Below are positions 12,940 through 23,109 of a DNA stretch of 64,000 nucleotides, in pieces. The stretch lies in the NCBI GenBank assembly GCA_963678705.1, contig OY783205.1, positions 15,562,001 to 15,626,000 of the forward strand, written 5' to 3'. The translations under genes were made by a program, and so were the position numbers. A model generated the notes under the pieces. The model did not search any database. It saw only the letters and a program-made list of their open reading frames with translations, and had not been told where the DNA came from. Origin of the DNA: Panorpa germanica (lineage: Eukaryota > Arthropoda > Insecta > Mecoptera > Panorpidae). Numbering within the stretch: the stretch's first letter is position 1; each line of letters starts with the position of its first letter.

Positions 12940-13685
12940 TATGTTTATATGTTTGGTTCGAATTTTGTATGGCATCTCGAAAACGGCTCCAGGGAAGTAT
13001 TTAAAAATTTCCTATTTTGTAGAGAAAAAATATCTAAGACTTTTGGCGTCCCCGGATTTTCCCCTGAATTTCCTGGAAACCCGTAATTTTGGAAAAACTG
13101 GAAAAAAAGTGATCCCTTTCTTGCTGTATTACTTTTAATTCGTAGAAGATAGAAAGTTGAAATTTTGCATGTGTATTGAGCTATTTAATGCTGACATTTC
13201 TCAAAAATTAAAAATTCAAAAATTGAAAAAGGGGTGGTTCAAGAAATTCGGGAGCCCAGTAGGGAACTTTGGAGAAAGTTCATATTCTGGATTGTAGAAT
13301 AATTAAGTATATTATTAATAAAAAAAAATTCAAAATTTTATTTGGGGGCACGGGGGCAGTATTTTCCGAGAGTAAAAATTGTGCTAGAAAGTTGAAATTT
13401 TGTATATAGGCTAACCTTGGTAACTTATTTACGAATCGAAAAAAAATATCCCAAATTTTGAAAAAAAGTTGGTCAAATAACGCATAAATTGAAAATATTT
13501 TTTATTTTGATAAAAAAAAAATATTTTTTTAGTCAATTTATATGTGTGTATATGTGCGCGAGTTTATTAATTATTTCAATTTAAAAATAGAACAGTTAAA
13601 TATGAAATTTAATTACGAATTATTTTATTGGATTCAAATGATACACGCCAAAAAGACGTCGCCTTACGACGGTGGTAAACTTAAG
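12940..13685 (+). mobile_element. Short Helitron, family A, alpha-type 3' end
   Basis: Near copy of 11,373-12,142, ending in the same worn TAAG terminus, which argues for local tandem duplication of the dimer rather than separate insertions. Confidence 0.72.
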
Positions 13686-13924
13686 TATATTATAATGTCC
13701 CAAGTGTATATTTATATTCTTATATGTTTATCTATACTAATATTATAAAGCGACAGAGTTTGTTTGTTTGAACGCGCTAATCTCCGAAACTACTGGTTCG
13801 AATTGAATAATTCTTTTTGTGTTGGATAGTCCAGTTATCGAGGAAGGCTATAAGCTATATAACATCACGCTACGACTAATAGGAGCAAAGATATAGTGGT
13901 AAATGTGTAAAAAACGGGAGAAAT

Positions 13925-15706
13925 ATTATAAAGCACAATCGAGTAGTCATTCGATACGTGATAGACGTGTTTTGTTTATTTCATTAAAATAATTTAATTG
14001 AACTAATATTATTAAATATACATATATATAAATTAATTAAAAAGTAAATTTAAATTTAAAGTAAAATTGCATTATCTAAAATATTATTATTTTAATATTC
14101 AAATTTTCTGAATTTAAAAAATGAATTTGAATTCTGAGGGGAAAGTGGAAGTTGACCCCAATATAAATTTATACAATGAAGATAATTTAACTTTATCTTC
14201 TTATAAAATTATGATAAGAAGATATTCTAAATGAAAAATATGGGATCAGTACATTAAAAACAGCAAAAATGCTATATAATTCAGAATATGGAAAAGATAT
14301 TACAGAAATAAAGAAAATAGGGAAAAATAGAATAATGGCGGTATGTAAAAATCCTAAATCAGCTAATATGTTAGTGAAATTAAATAACAAGAAAACATCA
14401 GGAGTTGATATGTTTATACCAATGTTTTGGATTACAAGAATTGGAATTATCAAAAATGTAGATATTGAATTTTCGGAGGAAGAATTAAAAGAAAACATTT
14501 ATAGTGACCCGTATAAAATCCACTCCATAAGGAGATTAAAAAGGAGAGTGAAAGTTGAAGATGAAATTAAATATGAGGACTCTAGAAATATTATCATTTT
14601 CTTTGAAGGCCAAAATTTACCTCAATATATTTATATTTGGAATGCTAAATTACCCTGTGAACCATTTATTAAAAATACGAGACAATGTTATAAATGTTTA
14701 AGATATAACCATACGGCCAATCAATGTAAAGGAAAGAGTAGATGTAGCAAATGTGGTTCAAATGAACATACGCTAAATTTATGTAAAAATGAAATTATAA
14801 AATGTGTAAATTGTGATGAAGAACATGATGCGACTGATAAAAATTGCAAAGAAAGAAAAAGGCAACAAGAAATAAAAATTTTAATGGGAAACAGAAATCT
14901 TAGTTATCAAGAAGCCGCTATTGAAATACCTCAAATTTGGAAAGACAAAAATTCGTATGCTGTAACTACAAAAAATAGATTTGATATATTATCTAATTAT
15001 GAAAAGGACTTTCCTCAAAATTTAACAAGTCGTGAAAATAGTATACCATCATATAAGCCAGCACCCATTAGAAAAAGAACATATTTAGATAGAAACTGTA
15101 AAAAGGAAAATATTAAAAAACAAAATAATATAAATGATAATAAAATTGAAACTAAACAGAATGAGAAAGAACAAAGTTTCATTAATTATATTACAAATTC
15201 TACACCTAGAACTTATAATACAAGGAACAATTACAGAAAAAATGAACAAGATAATGACGAGGAACAGACAGAAAATAATTCTCAAGATTTCCATAAAAGT
15301 ACCAAAAATTCAATCCAACTCTAAATTATTAGTATCACAAAATTTTAGTGAAAATAAAAATGAAGAAAGAAATAAATTCATTACGGATTCAAATAAATTT
15401 TCTATATTTGAAAATATAGAAAGAGGAAGAAAAAAATAGCGAAATTATAAAAATAATATAATATAAGAGCATACATATTAGAGTAACATATAAAATTATA
15501 ATTATTAAATAGCGTCTATTCGTAAATAAGGTTTCTAGAAATTGATATTATACAGTGGAACGGACGGAAATTAATTAGTGAAATATTAAAATATTTATAA
15601 ATTTGTAAAATTAAATTATAAATTATAAGATGTATTTAAAAAAGATTGTTGGTGGCTATGACGAAAGAAAGTCAAGGCAAATAAGTGAATAAATATAAAA
15701 AAAAAA
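13925..15706 (+). mobile_element. ORF1-only LINE derivative inside Helitron B1
   Basis: The segment runs from ATTATAAAGCACAATC to an A-rich tail (AATATAAAAAAAAA) and encodes only a zinc-knuckle ORF1. There is no endonuclease or reverse transcriptase reading frame after it: the 3' UTR of about 270 bp follows directly. An inverted, slightly shorter copy lies at 17,565-19,099. It resembles in layout the ORF1-only half-LINEs known in mammals (HAL1), but that parallel is only structural. Confidence 0.7.
14121..15439 (+). pseudogene. LINE ORF1 (gag-like zinc-knuckle protein), Jockey/I-like
   Basis: The main frame (14,269-15,324, 351 aa) has an N-terminal region of the ORF1 type used to bind RNA, then three Cys-rich knuckles: CYKCLRYNHTANQC, CSKCGSNEHTLNLC and CVNCDEEHDATDKNC, followed by KERKRQQEIKILMGNRNLSY. 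This pattern is typical of ORF1 of Jockey/I-group LINEs, which coats the LINE RNA. The natural start is probably the ATG at 14,121. An 11-base loss near 14,205 relative to the copy at 18,898 shifts the frame, and the last part continues in another frame to 15,439. It is therefore broken. Confidence 0.75.
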
Positions 15707-17564
15707 TATTATAAAGCGACAGAGTTTGTTTGTTTGAACGCGCTAATCTCCGAAACTACTGGTTCGAATTGAATAATTCTTTTTGTGTTGGATAGTCCAG
15801 TTATCGAGGAAGGCTATAGGCTATATAACATCACGCTACGACCAATAGGAGCAAAGATATAGTAGTAAATGTGTAAAAAACGGGAGAAATTATTTCATCT
15901 TTGAAGCCTTCCGTTGCGTGCGCCGTGAAAACGGTTCAAGATACACAAAAAATATGTATTAAAGAATAATAGCTCTTTTAATGATCTAAAAAACAGTCCG
16001 GGATAGTATATGTCTATCTTTTAAGATTAACTCACAAAAACCGTTTTTATGGTATTTCAACAAAAAACTTTAAAGATTACAATGATAAATAACTCCCAAA
16101 CAAAACCAACTCGCTCTCTGCGCTGGCCGGCGCGGCGGGAGAAAGGCGGTGCTTGCGGGCAAGCCGGGAGGGGGGTGTAGCTCAACGAGATACCATGCCG
16201 CGCGGGTCACTCGCGCGGTCGGCTCCCTACTGAACGGTTGAATGCAGCGCTAATTTGTTTATGCGATATAATTATCATCGTAATATTACTTTTTAAACAC
16301 AGTTTCATTTTGTAGTTGTTTTCTATATAGTAGGTACTTTATTTGTTTTAGGATAGTATTTAGTTACACAATAATAACACTTTTTTGTTTTTATGTAGAT
16401 TATCTTAATATATATAAATTACGTGTCACTGTGTTGTCCGCTATGGACTCCTAAACTACTTAACCGATTTTAATGAAATTTGTACACCGTGTGCAGTTTG
16501 ACCCAACTTAAAAGATAGGATAGCTTACATCTCAATTTATTTATCTTATTGCTAACTAGCTGTCACGGCCACGCGTTGCTGTTCCTAACGTAGCGCCATT
16601 TATTGAATATTTACTCAATCTAGTCAACAGATTTCGATTTACTCAACAGAATATTTACTCAATCTAGTCAACAGATGTCGCCATCATCGTCGCCCGATGT
16701 CATATGTCATAAACAGATAATTAATAGACAAATAATTAGCAATAAGATAAATAATTTGAGATGTAAGCTATCCTATCTTTCAAGTTGGGTCAAATTGCAC
16801 ACGGTGTACAAATTTCATTAAAATCGGTTAAGTAGTTTAGGAACACGTAATTTATATATATTAAGATAAGATAATCTACATAAAAACAAAAAAGTGTTAT
16901 TATTGTGTAACTAAATACTATCCTAAAACAAATAAAGTACCTACTATATAGAAAACAACTACAAAATGAAACTGTGTTTAAAAAGTAATATTACGATGAT
17001 AATTATATCGCATAAACAAATTAGCGCTGCATTCAACCGTTCAGTAGGGAGCCGACCGCGCGAGTGTATCTCGTTGAGCTACACCCCCCTCCCGGCTTGC
17101 CCGCAAGCACCGCCTCTCTCCCGCCGCGCCGGCCAGCGCAGAGAGCGCGTTGGTTTTGTTTCGGAGTTATTTATCATTGTAATCTTTAAAGTTTTTACCA
17201 AATTAGGTACCATAAAAACGGTTTTTGTGAGTTAATCTTAAAAGATAGACATATACTATCGCGGACTGTTTTTTAGATCATTAAAAGAGCTATTATTCTT
17301 TAATACATATTTTTTGTTTATCTTGAACCGTTTTCACAGCGCACGCAACGGAAGGCTTCAAAGATGAAATAATTTCTCCCGTTTTTTACACATTTACCAC
17401 TATATCTTTGCTCCTATTGGTCGTAGCGTGATGTTATATAGCCTATAGCCTTCCTCGATAACTGGATATCCAACACAAAAAGAATTATTCAATTCGAACC
17501 AGTAGTTTCGGAGATTAGCGCGTTCAAACAAACAAACTCTGTCGTTTTATAATATTAGTATAGA

Positions 17565-19099
17565 TTATTTTTATAATTTCGCTATTTTTTTCTTCCTCTT
17601 TCTATATTTTCAAATATAGAAAATTTATTTGAATCCGTAATGAATTTATTTCTTTCTTCATTTTTATTTTCACTAAAATTTTGTGATACTAATAATTTAG
17701 AGTTGGATTGAATTTTTGGTACTTTTATGGAAATCTTGAGAATTATTTTCTGTCTGTTCCTCGTCATTATCTTGTTCATTTTTTCTGTAATTGTTCCTTG
17801 TATTATAAGTTCTAGGTGTAGAATTTGTAATATAATTAATGAAACTTTGTTCTTTCTCATTCTGTTTAGTTTCAATTTTATTATCATTTATATTATTTTG
17901 TTTTTTAATATTTTTCTTTTTACAGTTTCTATCTAAATATGTTCTTTTTCTAATGGGTGCTGGCTTATATGATGGTATACTATTTTCACAACTTATTAAA
18001 TTTTGAGGAAAGTCCTTTTCATAATTAGATAATACATCAAATCTATTTTTTGTAGTTACAGCATACGAATTTTGTCTTTCCAAATTTGAGGTATTTCAAT
18101 AGCGGCTTCTTGATAACTAAGATTTCTGTTTCCCATTAAAATTTTTATTTCTTGTTGCCTTTTTCTTTCTTTGCAGTTTTTATCAGTCGCATCATGTTCT
18201 TCATCACAATTTACACATTTTATAATTTCATTTTTACATAAATTTAGCGTATGTTTATTTGAACCACATTTGCTACATCTACTCTTTCCTTTACATTGAT
18301 TGGCCGTATGGTTATATCTTAAACATTTATAACATTGTCTCGTATTTTTAATAAATGGTTCACAGGGTAATTTAGCATTCCAAATATAAATATATTGAGG
18401 TAAATTTTGACCTTCAAAGAAAATGATAATATTTCTAGAGTCCTCATATTTAATTTCATCTTCAACTTTCACTCTCCTTTTTAATCTCCTTATGGAGTGG
18501 ATTTTATACGGGTCACTATATATGTTTTCTTTTAATTCTTCCTCCGAAAATTCAATATCTACATTTTTGATAATTCCAATTCTTGTAATCCAAAACATTG
18601 GTATAAACATATCAACTCCTGATGTTTTCTTGTTATTCAATTTCACTAACATATTAGCTGATTTAGGATTTTTACATACCGCCATTATTCTATTTTTCCC
18701 TATTTTCTTTATTTCTGTAATATCTTTTCCATATTCTGAATTATATAGCATTTTTGCTGTTTTTAATGTACTGATCCCATATTTTTCATTTAGAATATCT
18801 TCTTTCTGAATCATAATTTTATAAGAAGATAAAGTTAAATTATCTTCATTGTATAAATTTATATTCGGGTCAACTCCCACTTTCCCCTCAGAATTCAAAT
18901 TAATTTTTTAAATTCAGAAAATTTGATTATTAAAATAATAATATTTTAGATAATGCAATTTTACTTTAAATTTATATTTACTTTTTAATTAATTTATATA
19001 TATATATTTAATAATATTAGTTCAATTAAATTATTTTAAGGAATCAAACAAAACACGTCTATCACGTATCGAATGACTACTCGATTTTGCTTTATAATA
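17565..19099 (-). mobile_element. ORF1-only LINE derivative inside Helitron B2
   Basis: Same cargo as 13,925-15,706 in reverse. Its 3' UTR is about 245 bp shorter and ends directly against a complete Helitron start (TCTATACTAATATTATAAAA at 17,564 downward). This differs from B1, where the inner repeat lacks the first ten bases. Confidence 0.7.
17697..18898 (-). pseudogene. LINE ORF1, second copy, frameshifted
   Basis: Starts MNSEGKVGVDPNINLYNED at 18,898 and runs 280 aa to 18,056 with the same three knuckles as the B1 copy. One base change in frame near 18,060-18,083 (within KDKI/RML versus ERQNSYAVTTKNRF) moves the rest to a second frame ending at 17,697. The N terminus here is intact, unlike the B1 copy. 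Not a functional full-length gene as read. Confidence 0.75.
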
Positions 19100-20264
19100 T
19101 TTCTCCCGTTTTTTACACATTTACCACTATATCTTTGCTCCTATTGGTCGTAGCGTGATGTTATATAGCCTATAGCCTTCCTCGATAACTGGACAATCCA
19201 ACACAAAAAGAATTATTCAATTCGAACCAGTAGTTTCGGAGATTAGCGCGTTCAAACAAACAAACTCTGTCGCTTTATAATATTAGTATAGATTATTTGT
19301 CTATTAATTATCTGTATATGACATATGACATCGGGCGACGATGATGGCGACATCTGTTGACTAGATTGAGTAAATATTCTGTTGAGTAAATCGAAATCTG
19401 TTGACTAGATTGAGTAAATATTCAATAGATGGCGCTATGTAATGTAATATGACAAAAACGTTAGTCACAGCAACGCGTGGCCGGGACAGCTAGTGTGTTT
19501 ATATGTTTGGTTCGAATTTTGTATAACATCTCGAAAACGGCTCCAGGGAAGTTTTTAAAAATTTCCTATTTCGTAGAGAAAAAAATTGTAAGACTTCTGG
19601 CGTCCCCGGATTTTTCCCTGAATTTTCTGGAAACCCGTAATTTTGGAAAAACTGGAAAAAAAGTGATCCCTTTTTTGCTGTATTACTTTTAATTCGTAAA
19701 AGATAGAAAGTTGAAATTTTGCGTGTGTATTAAGGTATTCAATGCTGACATTTCTCAAAAACTAGAAATTCAAAAAGTGAAAAAGGGAGGGTTAAAGAAA
19801 TTCGGGGGCCCGGTAGGGAACTTTGGAGAAAGTTCATATTCTGGATTCTAGAATAATTAAGTATATTATTAATAAAAAAAAAATTAAAAATTTCAAAATT
19901 TTATTGGGGGGCACGGGGCAGTATTTGCCGAGAGTAAAAATTGTGCTAGAAAGTTGAAATTTTGTATATAGGCTAACCTTGGTAACTTATTTACGAATCG
20001 AAAAAAAAATCCCAAATTTTGAAAAAAAGTTGTTCAAATAACACATAAATTCAAAATATTTTTTATTTTGATATAAAAAATGTATTTTCTTAGTCAGTTT
20101 GTATGAAAAATTAATTGTAACTAAATGTAAAATCAATATAGGACGAGTTTATTTATTATTTCAATTTAAAAGTGGAAATAAATTTTGACATGAAATTCAA
20201 GCCACTTACAAAAAACAGACGTCGCTTGCGACGGGGGTAAAAGCTAGTATTATTATATATATTA

Positions 20265-21060
20265 ATTGTGTGTGCCTTTCGGCTTTACAATCTATAGTAT
20301 TATATTTCTAATACATTTCATTCCTATATACATTCAAACTTAAAACTAAACTTAAAATATTCTAGACTTTTACTACTTCCAAAAGTGCTTTCTGCTTCTT
20401 CTTCTTTTGACCCTCTCTATTATTCTCCACCAGCTTATTTATTCTCCTGTTTTTCCTTTCCGTCTTACTATTTCCGCCATCCACCTCTTTCCTTCACTGC
20501 CTCCCTTTAATAGCTGGCCAATATTCCTTTCGCTCGCTACTTTTTCCTTACACTCAAACTTAATGTGCTCCAGTGTTTCGTCCTCCGCTCCACACATTTT
20601 ACACTTTCTTTCCTCACTCTTTTCCCAGTATCTGTTTCCTTTTTCCTCATTTCCCAATCTAAACCTTGCTGTTCTTCTTATGTGTTTTTTGTCTTTTTCT
20701 ATAAGGTACTGAGGCACATTATTTTCCCATAACCTCTTATATCTTTTATTGTAGTTACTTTTTTCTATTTTTCCCATTCTCTCCTGCTGTTGTGTCTCTT
20801 TATCCCTTCTCCTTAGCTCCTCTTCCACACTTGCGCCACCTTCTCTTCTCCTCTCTGCCTCCTCGATCGCCATTCCATTCCTTTCAAAGTACTCCTTTCT
20901 CTTTTTTGGACCTCCCCCCCCCCATTCTTTATGATATCCTCTCTTATTTTCTTTAAAATTTTGCTTTCCGCTCTGTTCAATTTCTCCTCGTATTTTACTG
21001 CTCTTTCCCCTGTTTTAATTCGTATCTTATCCCTTTTTAGCTCCTCCATCACCATGTATC
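20265..21060 (-). mobile_element. LINE 3' end fragment with C-terminal Cys domain
   Basis: The minus-strand frame 20,873-20,439 has ARFRLGNEEKGNRYWEKS and the cysteines CKMCGAEDETLEHIKFEC, the usual C-terminal zinc region after the RT in Jockey/R1-like LINEs. It ends with the same tail as the fragment at 2430-3010, including AGCCGAAAGGC. A second frame (21,055-20,813) upstream is shifted at a run of C's near 20,920. It is a 5'-truncated insertion next to the Helitron end at 20,247. Confidence 0.72.
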
Positions 21061-22330
21061 CTGGCGTGTTTCATAATCTGCGTTAATATTCTGTAAAAAT
21101 AAATAATTGTTGCAATAAAATCTATTCTAATTTAGGCTTAGCACACTGGAGACATGACATGGCTATCATTAGACAGTTTTGTGGTAGAAAAACTGACAAA
21201 AGACAGCTTCGTCTGTGCATATTCCGTTTGAACACATTTTTAGTGGTTAACATCTATGAATGAGTAAGTAAGAAGCACTTATGTCTAAGTAGTACGAGAA
21301 GAAACGAGACAGCTAAAAACCATAAACCAAAACAACCGCAGAAATCAATGCAAATACTTTTAAGATTTTCGAATATTATTTGTTAATTTAATTCAAAGAA
21401 AATAGATTTAACTTTACGTATGTTGTACGAATACCTGTCGACGTAGAATCAGCACTAATTAATAAGCGATAATATTCGAAATATCTAACGAATAAAAACA
21501 AAAAAATAAAATCAATTCAATTTAACAAAATAGTCAATGGCGCGGGGCCTAGAGCGGTCGCAATAGATTAATCGACCTGCAGCTAGCCGTGTAGGCAGAC
21601 ACACTATCATTATTTTATTTTGCTCCTTGATTCCTCCGCGACGTTCCCAGGGGATGAGCCAATTACTGGGAATTGCCATTTCTCGGTGGAAGTGAAATCA
21701 GTAAGAAACAAACGTCCAAATATATTTAATAAAAAGTTATCTATAAAAGTCAAAGTTACGATAGTTCGGCGATGAGTCCTGCTTTCAAAAGTTCAGCTGT
21801 ATAAGGCTACAACGCATTAAAAAAGCATTGTCTCACTCTTATTACTATAATATATATGGGAGTGAAAACGATGAAAAATTCCCCATTTGTCTGCTATGTT
21901 CAGTATAGACTGATATATAAATGTATGTATGTGCTTATTTCGTAAACAAATTTAAATTTGTCAAATGTATTTATTGTAAAAGAACGAACTGTCAAATTTA
22001 TTGTCAAATATTAAAAGCATATAAGGTGCGGAAAAGTTTAGTTCTTTCAACATTATTGCCGGTAACATTTATAATTTGGTAAAGTTTAACATAAATATTG
22101 GATTATTATTCAAATATTACTTAAAGCCGTAATAGAACTACAATTTCGGATTGGCTTAAAGCCCAATTTGGCTTGATAATTCTCCGCAGAACACGTAATT
22201 GTGTTAAAGCTAAGTCAAAGGATGTAGATGAATTTGTTAAAGGTGACATAATTAGCGATTAATTTATGAGAAGAATTTTCAATGTAAAAATATATTTAGT
22301 TTTATGCACTTAGAAAGTATTTTGATATAT
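21061..22330. other. Non-coding stretch without recognisable genes
   Basis: No open frame with a recognisable domain, no terminal repeats and no RNA gene that I can identify. There are GC-richer patches around 21,540-21,700 (GGCGCGGGGCCTAGAGCGG). It may be unique host DNA or an old unrecognised repeat. Confidence 0.5.
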
Positions 22331-22830
22331 TAATTATTTGCAAATTAATTTCAGTGGAGAATGCGTCACTAATACTTTAAACAAAGTGTCAGATATTGGA
22401 TTACCGTGATATGAATGAGGAATTGTTCAACAAATAGTTTAAAGAACAACTTATTCCCAATATGCAAGAGCCATTCTTTGCTCATGGATAACGCTACAAA
22501 CATTCCAAGTAATTTTGTTCTAAAAAATATTGACACCCCTACGTAATACAATATGAAAAAAAAAAACGATTTGCTTGTTTATCTTCAAAAAAATAATACC
22601 TCAACCATATCAGAAATGCTAAAATCCAAACTTTCATTTCTTACTCCTTCTACCGCCTATCAAAAGTGTATGAAATTCACTGTATCGTAAAAGAGCATGA
22701 TCATAAAGTATTGCATCCAGCTTTCACCTTATCACTGAAATTTCAATGCTATTGACTTAGTATAGGCCCAGGTTCCAGATCACACAGTCAAGGTACCAAC
22801 ACAATTACATTCTCAACCGGTTTGTGACTC
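22330..22830 (+). pseudogene. DDE transposase fossil (Tc1/mariner-like superfamily)
   Basis: Shifting frames show MNEELFNK, QLIPNMQEP, LLMDNATN (the second catalytic Asp block of DDE_3-type transposases) and, near 22,690-22,780, DHKVLH and FNAIDLV, which match the third catalytic block usually written HxVLRLPPYHCxFNxIELxWAQVK. Several stops and frame changes; no intact terminal repeats were found. A shorter relative lies at 56,400-56,760, at the same place relative to the hAT element. Confidence 0.55.
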
Positions 22831-22954
22831 GCGTTGCAAATCAGTCGACTCGTGTGCGGACGCGCTAAGACTTCAACAAGCTTATGAACCATGTGTTCAT
22901 TTGTATAAAACTGTTCTACGTATACAAAAAGTCAATAGTAAATATAGAACTACC

Positions 22955-23065
22955 TATGTGGACCTCAAGTGTTTATTATTGTGTAATTATTAGTTGCAAT
23001 ATTAAAAAGATGTTTACAATTCAAATAGTCATTTTGCCCCTTTCACCGTTAAAGGAATCAAGCTT
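22955..23065 (+). repeat. Block-specific repeat shared with 57,100-57,200
   Basis: The stretch containing TTCAAATAGTCATTTTGCCC and CTTTCACCGTTAAA occurs in both blocks just before the hAT element. It supports the reading that the DDE fossil, this stretch and the hAT belong to one duplicated segment. Confidence 0.6.
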
Positions 23066-23109
23066 GTGAGATCAATAATCTTGTGAGATCATATTCGTTT
23101 CCTTCCCTA

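Larger units (their letters stand above)
13741..15890 (+). repeat. 184-bp direct repeats flanking the LINE cargo
   Basis: Bases 13,741-13,924 and 15,707-15,890 are near-identical (TATTATAAAGCGACAGAG to CGGGAGAAAT). They are the start of the family B Helitron, given twice, with the ORF1-bearing segment between. They may be a very long target-site duplication of the LINE, or two stacked Helitron 5' ends. Confidence 0.75.
16556..19292 (-). mobile_element. Helitron family B, inverted copy (B2) inserted into B1
   Basis: Read on the minus strand it starts TCTATACTAATATTATAAAG (19,292 downward) and ends in the GCGTGGCCGTGACAG..CTAG terminus at 16,556. The flanks are A (16,555) and T (19,293); removing it restores GCTAATTATTTGTC of B1, which is the sequence found inside B2 itself. 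It carries the same LINE ORF1 cargo and the same GC-rich block (about 16,990-17,160) as B1, giving a palindrome with arms of 2.4-2.8 kb. Confidence 0.85.
13731..19493 (+). mobile_element. Helitron family B (B1) carrying a LINE cargo and an inverted second copy
   Basis: The 5' terminus TCTATACTAATATTATAAAG follows A at 13,730. The 3' terminus is a GTCAC..GTGGC-type hairpin region, CCGGGACAG and CTAG at 19,490-19,493, followed by T. The first about 190 bp are the widespread insect Helitron start with TTTGTTTGTTTGAACGCGC. The 3' 60 bp match the coding Helitron ending at 53,291 with only a few changes, so the same transposase could have moved both (inference). No Rep gene is present. Its own sequence is 13,731-16,555 plus 19,293-19,493; the middle is the inverted copy B2. 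Confidence 0.85.
16403..19493 (+). mobile_element. Internal second-type Helitron 5' end sharing the B1 3' end
   Basis: TCTTAATATATATAAATTACG at 16,403 follows an A and matches the start of the coding Helitron at 48,812. Removing the inverted copy, a small element of about 350 bp (16,403-16,555 plus 19,293-19,493) remains with a full Helitron start and end. B1 may thus be a 5' extension of a small element of the 48.8-kb family. Confidence 0.6.
13686..20247 (+). mobile_element. Short Helitron, family A, beta type, split by a family B Helitron
   Basis: The 5' 45 bp lie at 13,686-13,730 and the rest at 19,494-20,247, with CTAG at 20,244-20,247. Bringing the flanks together restores TATATGTTTATGTGTTTATATG, as seen uninterrupted at about 12,177. 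The insertion point is exactly between A and T. Confidence 0.8.

Noticed and set aside
3092-13730. The array as a CRISPR or as simple satellite DNA
   Set aside because: Units of 0.7-0.9 kb with Helitron hairpins, CTAG ends and A/T junctions explain it; there are no short repeats with unique spacers.
13741-15890. The 184-bp direct repeats as LTRs of a small LTR element around the zinc-knuckle ORF
   Set aside because: The repeats are the well-known start of a Helitron, lack TG..CA ends, primer site and purine tract, and the cargo has an A tail as in LINEs.
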